NCBI GenBank assembly: GCA_900541415.1
Contig: UQJP01000008.1
Location: forward strand, 65,579-129,578
From: an uncultured Odoribacter sp.
GTDB lineage: Bacteria > Bacteroidota > Bacteroidia > Bacteroidales > Marinifilaceae
DNA length: 64,000 nt
Reading direction: 5' to 3'
In this document: piece after piece, positions 50,600 to 57,995 of the stretch
Layout: every line of letters begins with the position of its first letter
Numbering within the stretch: the stretch's first letter is position 1
Program-made: the position numbers and the translations under genes
Notes under the pieces: model-generated
Told to the model about the DNA's origin: nothing
What the model saw: the letters and a program-made list of their open reading frames with translations, nothing else
Databases searched by the model: none

Positions 50600-50701
50600 A
50601 TACTATAATTTTAAGATAAAAGTCCGAACTTCAAACCAGCAGGCTCCGGCGCCATTCCTTCCGGCCTCCACACTGAACGTTCTCCGTCGAAAACTCGCAC
50701 T

Positions 50702-51529
50702 TTAATTAACAATTTTTCCATTCATAGCCTTTACGGCTTTCATTTCCTTGCTTTTCTTATAGCCCAGCTTTCCGGAAATGATCTCGGCACAATTACACAC
50801 TTTATCGCTCAATTCCGGGAAAACCGACAAAGGAATACGTCCTTTAGGTCCCGAAGTCCACACACAAGCCACCACCTCGCCGTATTGGTTGAATATCGGT
50901 GCCCCGATGCAATGCACCCCCGATATTTCCTCTTCCACATCCACACCGTAACCGTTTTTCAACACCCGGTCCAGCTCTTCCCTGAACTGTTTCAGGCTGG
51001 TGATCGTATTGTCGTTAAATTTCACAAAACGGATACAATTCAACAACTCCTCCCTTACCTCTTTTTTCTGATAAGCCAGCAACACTTTGCCCGGCGCGGA
51101 AGCATGCAAACAAAGGTGAGTACCCGGCCTGAGCATAAAGGTAAAATCGTGAGAGCCGATCACCTGCTCGAGCAACACCGCCTCGTTTCCCATCAGAGTC
51201 CCCAGCATAACAGATTCTTTCACCTCATCCCTCAAACGCTTCATCGGCTCGATAGCCCTTTCCAGCATATCCGCTTCGCCCAAAGCAGCCAACCCCAACC
51301 GAAAGACTTTCCGCGACAACAGGAATCGATTGCATTCCTCATCCTTAACAAGATAGCCCATTTCCAATAAAGTATTCGCTATCCGGTAAATGGAAGTTTT
51401 GGGATATTCCAACCAACCGCACATTTCCTGAATCGTCAGTCCATTGTGATGTTTTGCCAGCAATTCGAACAGCTCCATCCCCTTTTCCAGCATCGGCACG
51501 TTATAGCGATTCGTAGTTTCTTGTTCCAT
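50702..51529 (-). CDS. IclR family transcriptional regulator
   Basis: A 275-residue regulator with an N-terminal winged helix (LEKGMELFELLAKHHNGLTIQEM then YPKTSIYRIANTLLEMGYL) and a C-terminal ligand-binding domain (LRPGTHLCLHASAPGKVLLAYQ, DVEEEISGVHCIGAPIFNQYGEVVACVWTSG in part). It is the first gene of the run reaching to 39781, with its promoter and a perfect palindrome of the KdgR/IclR type just upstream. It probably represses its own operon and is released by a pathway intermediate; IclR proteins often bind small keto acids or sugar derivatives. Confidence 0.9.
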   Translation of the reverse strand: MEQETTNRYNVPMLEKGMELFELLAKHHNGLTIQEMCGWLEYPKTSIYRIANTLLEMGYLVKDEECNRFLLSRKVFRLGLAALGEADMLERAIEPMKRLRDEVKESVMLGTLMGNEAVLLEQVIGSHDFTFMLRPGTHLCLHASAPGKVLLAYQKKEVREELLNCIRFVKFNDNTITSLKQFREELDRVLKNGYGVDVEEEISGVHCIGAPIFNQYGEVVACVWTSGPKGRIPLSVFPELSDKVCNCAEIISGKLGYKKSKEMKAVKAMNGKIVN

Positions 51530-51559
51530 TCTTAAAATTCAACGCCTTAGTTTCGCATT

Positions 51560-51574
51560 TGAAACTATGTTTCA
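51560..51574 (-). promoter_or_regulatory. IclR/KdgR-like operator
   Basis: TGAAAC-TAT-GTTTCA is a perfect 6-bp-arm palindrome resembling the core of the KdgR box. It lies at about +8 to +22 of the predicted transcript. Another GTTTC (51550-51554) pairs with the same GAAAC across six bases, so a second overlapping site is possible. Confidence 0.65.
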
Positions 51575-51588
51575 GATTTAAACTACTG

Positions 51589-51618
51589 CAAAGTTATGAT
51601 TTCTGACTTCCGATACAA
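51589..51618 (-). promoter_or_regulatory. Promoter of the IclR-headed operon
   Basis: On the minus strand TTG (51618-51616), a 19-base spacer and TAACTTTG (51596-51589) match the consensus. Transcription would begin near 51582, some 53 bases before the IclR ATG and directly before the palindrome. Confidence 0.75.
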
Positions 51619-51764
51619 GTTTTTTTACTTATTTTTTGTAAAAAAATAGCAAAAAGAGGAAAATGGTTATTCTTCCTATCTCATTGAGCCAAAGCATTAA
51701 ACCTTGTCCCTCCGATGCGGAACGTTTCCACTTTCCCCCTTTTTTAGCCTAAAAAAGCTAAAAA

Positions 51765-54284
51765 CTATTTGTTTACAACAAAATTACGGATACAGCATTC
51801 ATACCCGGAACTATTCTTGTTTTTATCTTTTGAAATTCGGATCACCAAACGATGGTTACCTTCTTCTAACTCACTTTCAAGCATATACACCCAGGGCAAA
51901 TATATTCCCCCACTCCAATAGGTGTAAGTATCCAGCTTCTTGAAAGGCGCACCGTCCACACTATATTCCAATATTCCGGCCGACGGACCAAAAACACCGA
52001 AAATTCCCACCGCTTTTCCCTTGAAATCAAGGGAAAGCTTGGCCTGTGGCCGATTGCCCACCAACATAGGCACTTGCACGAATCCCCGCCGGGTTTCCAC
52101 TTTCAGTTGCGGAGTCCATTTTTCCACATATTCCCATCCCTTTCCGGCACGGGCTTCCCGTACATCCACAAAATGCCCGCCATAATAGCTAAACGTATCT
52201 AAAGAAAGCCGGGGAATAGTGTGGGCCGTAATCTCCGCATCGGCAGGAACCTGGCTCCACATCCGGTCGAACAAGCGGGCAATGGCCGCAGCATAAAAAC
52301 GATGACCGAAAGGCAATGGATGAGTGCCCCCGAACTGTTCCCAGGTAAATTCACCCGCCAGCATACGTCCGGCAATTTCTTGTGTCAAATTGATAGAGGG
52401 AATCAAATAATGGTTTGCCACCCGCTCATGATTCAAAATTACATCAGGTACTTGCCCGGCCTTTACCATCGGGATAAAAGGGTCGTAAATAAAATGCAGC
52501 ATCACAATATCCAGTTCAGGATTTTTCATCAGGGCCTGGCGAACTTCCCCTTCCATTCCCCTCACCTGTTCCACAGGAGGGAAACCGTTCGTATGGTCGT
52601 TCACTGCCGCCTCCACAAAAAGCAGGTCGATACGGCCTTTTTCCAACACGTCATGGGCTATGCGGAAAGCCCCCGGAACCGATCCGGTAGAACCGATCCC
52701 CGCATCGACAAACTCAAATTCCGTATAAGGGAAACGCTGTTTCAACTGCTGTTGTATCATCGTGCGCCATCCCTGCATCTCGGTGATTGATCCTCCCAAA
52801 AATGCCACTCTTCCCTTACGTTCCTTCTCGAAACGGAGGTAAGAATTTTTGAGGCTTCCCCTCTCCTGTATATGTTGGAATTTCCCGTATCCGGGTTGAT
52901 AACGAAGGATAAAATCCACTACCGGCTGAGGATCGTCCAAACTGTGCGGATGATGATCGCAACCCGGTTTCAGGATCACTTCCACCAATCCGCCTAAACG
53001 GGCATACCGATTTCGCACCACTTCCATATTTTCAGAATAAGGCACCACCTTATCGCTATCCCCGCAAACGCTGATCACCGGAATCCCCGCCTTAGCCAAA
53101 GGCGCTAACTGATCCACAGGATTCCCGGCAAATGTATTCATTTGTTCATCCGTCAAATTCCATTCTTTCAGCAAACCGTTCCATAAAGCCTGGTCTTTCC
53201 TTCCCGGCCAGCTAAACACATTGCATACGGGGGCATCCACATAAATACAAGCTATTTTATCGGTGTTTTTCGCAGCCCAGTTAAAGGCAAAGAGCCCGCC
53301 CCGGCTGAATCCTTCCAGCGTCACTTTCGGCGATAGCCCATAGTAGTTTTTCATATACCCGTAGAAAGCGGTGCCCGCTTCCACCGCCCGGGGACTGCCA
53401 TACAAATGGGTCAGGTCGTAATATGCCACATGAAACCCCTTTCCCAACAACGCCTTATCCACAGAAGGGAAAGCCCCGAAAAAAGCCGGACGCCATATCC
53501 AGGGCTTGCCGGGAGCAGCCTGTTGCGGACATACCACAATAGCATCGCGTCCCCGGTATTTAAAATCGTAACGGTCATATCCGTTCCACGACGATTTCCT
53601 GCCGGGAAATGCCTGCATGGTATGTTCTATTTCTTTTCCGGTCAAAGCCTTGTAAACAGTGGCTGCCATAACAATAGCCCCGGCTTCATTCGGATGAACG
53701 GCATCCGGGAAATTCTGAGGCATTCCATCGGTTGCCGTGTGCATATCGATCACCTGTAAATGTTTTTTCTGTGCCAGCTTGTCGATCACCGGGATGATTC
53801 CATGGACGATCACGCTATCCTGAATCCCATATTGAAATTTATAGGCCTTAGCGGGATAGCACAGGTAAACCGCAGGCCGGGAAGACAATTTTTGGAAAGC
53901 CGTTACCAACGTTTCCAAATCCTTTCCGAATTCCCGTCCGTAACGCCAGTTCTGAACCTTACTATCGTTCGTTCCCAGCTTCACCACCACCACATCGGGC
54001 TGATATTGCAGGACATCCTGAAACATCTGTTCTTTCATGTAAGGATGATCTCCCTTATTCAGCAGGGTACGGGCACTAAACCCAAAATTCCTCACCTCAT
54101 ACCGGTCGCCCAGCATTTGTCCCAGCACCGCCGGATAACTATCCTTATCCCGGTTTCCGATCCCGGCACCAAAGGTGATGCTATTTCCCACACAGGCCAC
54201 TTTGATTATTTTTCCCGCTTCCTGAGCAGGTAAAGCCAGGCTGCACAGCAATCCCAGCCATAAGAAGATTACACAGAATTTCAT
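51765..54284 (-). CDS. Three-domain secreted hydrolase (SGNH - alpha/beta hydrolase - SGNH)
   Basis: An 839-residue exported protein (signal ending ALPAQ). Domain 1 (25-215) is an SGNH/GDSL esterase with S35 in GNSITFG, KLGTND, and D194/H197 in DAVHPNE. Domain 2 (about 235-465) is an alpha/beta hydrolase with S327 in EGFSRGG, an acid in GDSDKVV near 410 and a histidine in CDHHPHS near 444. Domain 3 (480-700) is a second SGNH unit with S499 in GGSITEM, AAVNDHT and GGTHPLPFGH. A beta-sandwich tail follows. All three appear catalytically intact, so it may remove several ester groups, for instance acetyls, from glycans. It has its own promoter and lies beside a mucin-glycan operon. Confidence 0.8.
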   Translation of the reverse strand: MKFCVIFLWLGLLCSLALPAQEAGKIIKVACVGNSITFGAGIGNRDKDSYPAVLGQMLGDRYEVRNFGFSARTLLNKGDHPYMKEQMFQDVLQYQPDVVVVKLGTNDSKVQNWRYGREFGKDLETLVTAFQKLSSRPAVYLCYPAKAYKFQYGIQDSVIVHGIIPVIDKLAQKKHLQVIDMHTATDGMPQNFPDAVHPNEAGAIVMAATVYKALTGKEIEHTMQAFPGRKSSWNGYDRYDFKYRGRDAIVVCPQQAAPGKPWIWRPAFFGAFPSVDKALLGKGFHVAYYDLTHLYGSPRAVEAGTAFYGYMKNYYGLSPKVTLEGFSRGGLFAFNWAAKNTDKIACIYVDAPVCNVFSWPGRKDQALWNGLLKEWNLTDEQMNTFAGNPVDQLAPLAKAGIPVISVCGDSDKVVPYSENMEVVRNRYARLGGLVEVILKPGCDHHPHSLDDPQPVVDFILRYQPGYGKFQHIQERGSLKNSYLRFEKERKGRVAFLGGSITEMQGWRTMIQQQLKQRFPYTEFEFVDAGIGSTGSVPGAFRIAHDVLEKGRIDLLFVEAAVNDHTNGFPPVEQVRGMEGEVRQALMKNPELDIVMLHFIYDPFIPMVKAGQVPDVILNHERVANHYLIPSINLTQEIAGRMLAGEFTWEQFGGTHPLPFGHRFYAAAIARLFDRMWSQVPADAEITAHTIPRLSLDTFSYYGGHFVDVREARAGKGWEYVEKWTPQLKVETRRGFVQVPMLVGNRPQAKLSLDFKGKAVGIFGVFGPSAGILEYSVDGAPFKKLDTYTYWSGGIYLPWVYMLESELEEGNHRLVIRISKDKNKNSSGYECCIRNFVVNK

Positions 54285-54341
54285 AATTTATTGTTAAATA
54301 AAAAACATTGTTTTCATCCACATAGATTCAAGCCGCCCTCG

Positions 54342-54373
54342 CAAAGATATAAAAACAAGTATCGTATAAACAA
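54342..54373 (-). promoter_or_regulatory. Promoter of the three-domain hydrolase
   Basis: On the minus strand TTG (54373-54371), a 21-base spacer and TATCTTTG (54349-54342) match the Bacteroidota promoter. The predicted start is near 54335. Confidence 0.65.
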
Positions 54374-54459
54374 GATTATATATAAATGTTTGAAATATTG
54401 AAATAAATTCTTTCCGCTCGGTAAAATCCGCTTATTTTGTAACCTCAAAACTTACACAA

Positions 54460-55389
54460 ATGAAGAAAGAAGCGGTGCAAAAACACTATAAAGAACAGAT
54501 AAACAGAGTCATAGACCACATCTACGCCCATCTCGACCAACCATTAGACTTAAAGATTCTATCGGCACAGGTGGACCTGTCCCCTTATCACTTTCACCGC
54601 ATCTTTTCGGCAGAAATGGGTGAACCGCTGGCAAAGTTCGTCACCCGGAGAAGGCTGGAACGGGCGGCTTCCCTGTTGCTTTCGGCTCCCGACGTGCCTG
54701 TTATGAATATTGCCTACGACTGTGGATTCAATTCTATCCATGTATTTTGCCGGAACTTCAAACGTCATTTCGGAATGACAGCCGAAGCTTACCGGAACAA
54801 AAATCAGCAACCGGATAGCAAGAACAGTCCATTCAAAAGCATAGCCGATACAACTGACCGGTTGTACTCTCGTTACTTTTGTTCCCGTAAAACAATTATA
54901 ACAGGAGGAAAAACTATGAATTGTACCTTTGAAATCAAAAATTTACCACCGCAACCTATCATCTATTGCCGCCATCAGGGAGCTCTCGACCAAATGCAGG
55001 AAGCCTTTGCCAAATTGATGCAGTGGGCTTATCCGCGGGGGCTGGTCACGGTGCCCGGCATGAAATTACTTTCCGTCTATCACGACAATCCGGATGTCAC
55101 AGAAAAAGGAAGACTGACCGCCGATGCCGGAATGACGGTCAATGAAACCGTTAAAACCGAAGGAGAGATCGGACAATATGAATTAAGCGGAGGGTTGTAT
55201 GCCGTAGGACGATTTGAAATCGGGATGGAAGAATTTCCTAACGCCTGGCATGCTATGTTCGATTTGGTGGCAGAACACGGCTGTCAATGCACCAACGGGC
55301 ATCATTATGAAATCTACCAGAACAACCGGGACGAACACCCCGAAAAAAAATGGGTGGTAGACATCTGCATCCCGGTGAAATACAATTAA
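54460..55389 (+). CDS. AraC-GyrI type transcriptional regulator
   Basis: A 309-residue regulator, the only + strand gene between 24 and 63 kb. The AraC helix-turn-helix is N-terminal (residues 12-112: YAHLDQPLDLKILSAQVDLS, DCGFNSIHVFCRNFKRHFGM). A linker of about 40 residues leads to a GyrI-like effector-binding domain (about 150-309) with PPQPIIYCRHQGALDQM and a C-terminal EKKWVVDICIPVKYN. Relatives such as Rob and BmrR-like proteins bind small hydrophobic or cationic molecules. A near-match -7 element lies at 54432-54439. It is divergent from the three-domain hydrolase gene, which may or may not be its target. Confidence 0.85.
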   Translation: MKKEAVQKHYKEQINRVIDHIYAHLDQPLDLKILSAQVDLSPYHFHRIFSAEMGEPLAKFVTRRRLERAASLLLSAPDVPVMNIAYDCGFNSIHVFCRNFKRHFGMTAEAYRNKNQQPDSKNSPFKSIADTTDRLYSRYFCSRKTIITGGKTMNCTFEIKNLPPQPIIYCRHQGALDQMQEAFAKLMQWAYPRGLVTVPGMKLLSVYHDNPDVTEKGRLTADAGMTVNETVKTEGEIGQYELSGGLYAVGRFEIGMEEFPNAWHAMFDLVAEHGCQCTNGHHYEIYQNNRDEHPEKKWVVDICIPVKYN

Positions 55390-55427
55390 CCGGAAAAGTG
55401 AAAATCTTCCCGCTCCGACTTTCAATC

Positions 55428-55471
55428 TTTAAGTTTTCCCCACCCAACAAGGCACAAAGGGAAAACTTAAA
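55428..55471 (+). terminator. Hairpin after the AraC-GyrI gene
   Basis: TTTAAGTTTTCCC (55428-55440) pairs perfectly with GGGAAAACTTAAA (55459-55471) around an 18-base loop, 38 bases after the stop. No T run follows, so termination would be inefficient or the hairpin protects the 3' end. Confidence 0.5.
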
Positions 55472-55526
55472 ACCGGAACAACCGGATATATGCCCGAAGC
55501 AGACCGCTTTTTCATAACTGTGGTTC

Positions 55527-55575
55527 TTAAACAAAAACTGCCCCCTTAAAGTTTGGATAAACGATAAGGGGGCAG
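55527..55575 (-). terminator. Terminator of the GH89-GH101 operon
   Basis: CTGCCCCCTTA (55538-55548) and TAAGGGGGCAG (55565-55575) form an 11-bp stem with a 16-base loop. On the minus strand it is followed by TTTTTGTTT. It lies 98 bases after the stop at 55674. Confidence 0.85.
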
Positions 55576-55673
55576 TCCACTTTTAGGGCACAATGTACGC
55601 CGACACCTGCATATCATGGAGTACACTCAAACTCATCCGTCCGGAATGAGCCGGAGCACATCCTGCCAAACAT

Positions 55674-56537
55674 TTACTTCACCGGGTAAACAGCGGAAAT
55701 ATTCCGGACATTTGCACCATCGCAAAGCGACCATATCACTTTCCCGTCGGCGTCCAGTTCCACAACGGAAGGCTGATCTTTCACACTGGAATGTCCCGCC
55801 CAATTACAAATCAACAAATGATCTTTCACGGCAGCAATCTCCGCCACAAACTGCCAGGACACCCCGTCAATATCGTTCTGTTTCACTTTTCTCACCAGCT
55901 CGCCCGTCTTACGGTCGACCTCCAGGAACGAATGAGCGTCTCCGCAAGAAATCAGCAAATTACCGTTTTTCAATTCCAGCACGGCAAATGTATTTCCTTC
56001 TGCTTTATACGATTGTAATTCCTTCCCGTCGGCATCCAGTTCCACCACCAGCTGACGTGACATCAGCGGCACTAAATAAGTACCTTTACGGCTTTTCCGA
56101 ATCTGGCGGAACTGCCCGTGCAGGCTATTGATCTTCGTGTCATAAGTAATCTCTTTGCGGACTTTCCCGTTTTTATCCAGCTCCACGATACGGGCAGGCT
56201 TTCCGGTAATTCCCAGCAGGAATCCGCCGTCAGGCAGCACCGATGCCGTGTGCAATTCCCCTTCCCCTTCCACCGGATAGTCCCATACCGTTTTCTCATC
56301 CTTCGTAATCAATCTCGCCCCTTTGCGGTAAGCATACAAAATCTGTCCCTTTTTCGTATAAGCCACACAATTACACTCATCGCCCGGACTCAGTTTATGG
56401 CTCCACTCCACCTGCTTGTTTTTCTTATCCAACAATACGATTTTGTTCCAGCCGGAACCTCCCAATAATAACTTCTTTTGAGCCGGGGCAGATAAGCTAC
56501 CACACAACAACAATACGAATAATACTTGTATTTTCAT
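55674..56537 (-). CDS. Secreted beta-propeller (PQQ-like repeat) protein
   Basis: A 287-residue exported protein with signal residues 1-19 (LSAPAQ). The rest consists of short beta-repeats such as GKVRKEITYDTKINSLHGQ, DADGKELQSYKAEGNTFAVL and LDADGKVIWSLCDG, typical of PQQ-like or NHL-like propellers. No catalytic residues can be named. It is the last gene of the operon GH89, GH101, O-acetylesterase, propeller, with a 27-base gap to its upstream neighbour, so it may bind the glycan or its products. The PQQ fold does not imply a PQQ cofactor here. Confidence 0.65.
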   Translation of the reverse strand: MKIQVLFVLLLCGSLSAPAQKKLLLGGSGWNKIVLLDKKNKQVEWSHKLSPGDECNCVAYTKKGQILYAYRKGARLITKDEKTVWDYPVEGEGELHTASVLPDGGFLLGITGKPARIVELDKNGKVRKEITYDTKINSLHGQFRQIRKSRKGTYLVPLMSRQLVVELDADGKELQSYKAEGNTFAVLELKNGNLLISCGDAHSFLEVDRKTGELVRKVKQNDIDGVSWQFVAEIAAVKDHLLICNWAGHSSVKDQPSVVELDADGKVIWSLCDGANVRNISAVYPVK

Positions 56538-56564
56538 TTTATCAACGTTAAAATAGTTTATCGT

Positions 56565-57953
56565 TTATTTATCCAACGTCCAGGTATCTGTCCGGAAAGG
56601 AGCTACCGGCAAACCGTTGTCTCCAAACAAATTACCGATCGCCTCATTATAAAATCCAAACCTCACCGCCACCGGATTTTTCACTTCTTTGGCAGACAAC
56701 ACCACGTTGTTATGCTCCACCTTTGCTTTCGCCGGATAAAATTTCCGGTCTTCCCCGGCTATCTCAAATCCCACACATTCCTGCCCTTCCACCACCAAAG
56801 GATCGACCGCTCCCGAAAATACCACTTCCACCTTGTTCTTTTTCACAGTCATGGATTGGTAACGGGGAGAGTAGGGATTTCCTTCTTCACCATAAACCTC
56901 GGCAGCCGCCAGCCTCGCAAGACGTTGCCCCACCTCTTTTTTCAATTGGGGATGAATATTGTTTACATCGTCCACCAAATCGGTAATCACCACCATCCCG
57001 GTTTTCGGCACAGCCAGCGTTCTATCCTGCTGCTCCCGGATTAAAGTAGTTCCCCAACGTTGCGGACAACGGGCATAAGGAGCCAATTGCACATAGTAAA
57101 AGGGGAAGTCCTGACGGAAAGCCTTTCTCCATCCTTCGATCATAGCCGTGAACAATTCTGAATACCCGTCGGCATTCGATACATTTGATTCACCCTGATA
57201 CCAGATGGTTCCCGTAATATTGTATTTCCGCAAAGGATAGATCATCGCATTATAGGCCTGGCTATTCCGTGCCGCCCAGGAACCCGTCCGCATTTTCAAC
57301 GAATCGAGCCGGGGATTTTTCCAGGAATCTCCCGGCATCCAAAATTCCACCGGAGTGCCTCCCCAATTAGAATTGATAAGCCCTACCGGAAACCGGAAGT
57401 CATGTTGAAGGGTTTTTCCGAAAAAATAACCGATCGCACTAAACCGATTCAGCGACTCTGCATCGCACACCACCCATTTTCCGGGCAAATTATCCTGCGG
57501 TGTGGCCGACACCCTTTTATCCACATAAAAAAAACGGATTTGATTATTTTCACAATGAGGCAATTCTTCCTTGATCTGTTTCAATCCGCGCATTCCGTTC
57601 CACTCCATGTTCGACTGCCCGGAACAAAGCCACACTTCTCCCGACAGCACATCCCGGAAAATCAGTTCTTCTTTCCCCGAACGAATTTTAATTTCGTAAG
57701 GACCACCCGCCGGAGGTGTTTTCAACACCGCTTCCCAATTGCCCACCTGATTCGCATGCACCTTCACCGTATCTTTTCCCCACGAATTGGTTACCACTAA
57801 TCCCGCATTAGGAGCATTCCAACCCCAGATGCGAAAATCACTATTTTGCTTCACCACCATGTGGTCTCCGATGATCGAAGGCACGGCAAGCTGTCCCACA
57901 GCTATTCCCGACCAACCTATCATCCACAGTATAACGAATATATATTTTTTCAT
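56565..57953 (-). CDS. Sialate O-acetylesterase-like SGNH hydrolase
   Basis: A 462-residue exported esterase (signal ending IAVGQ). S114 in WLCSGQSNMEW is the nucleophile of the sialate-O-acetylesterase branch. GTIWYQGESNVS is the oxyanion block and the DxxH-like histidine lies in VNNIHPQLKKEVGQRL. Such enzymes remove O-acetyl groups from sialic acid and so expose capped mucin glycans to glycosidases. It follows GH101 by 42 bases and precedes the propeller gene by 27. The substrate is supported by the neighbouring GH89 and GH101, though other acetylated sugars are possible. Confidence 0.8.
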   Translation of the reverse strand: MKKYIFVILWMIGWSGIAVGQLAVPSIIGDHMVVKQNSDFRIWGWNAPNAGLVVTNSWGKDTVKVHANQVGNWEAVLKTPPAGGPYEIKIRSGKEELIFRDVLSGEVWLCSGQSNMEWNGMRGLKQIKEELPHCENNQIRFFYVDKRVSATPQDNLPGKWVVCDAESLNRFSAIGYFFGKTLQHDFRFPVGLINSNWGGTPVEFWMPGDSWKNPRLDSLKMRTGSWAARNSQAYNAMIYPLRKYNITGTIWYQGESNVSNADGYSELFTAMIEGWRKAFRQDFPFYYVQLAPYARCPQRWGTTLIREQQDRTLAVPKTGMVVITDLVDDVNNIHPQLKKEVGQRLARLAAAEVYGEEGNPYSPRYQSMTVKKNKVEVVFSGAVDPLVVEGQECVGFEIAGEDRKFYPAKAKVEHNNVVLSAKEVKNPVAVRFGFYNEAIGNLFGDNGLPVAPFRTDTWTLDK

Positions 57954-57995
57954 GGCGACGAATCTACTAATTATATTAGAAAAATTTAAATATTT

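Noticed and set aside
51741..51764. TTTTTAGC/GCTAAAAA inverted repeat as terminator of the three-domain hydrolase
   Set aside because: It abuts the stop codon and no T tract follows on the minus strand.
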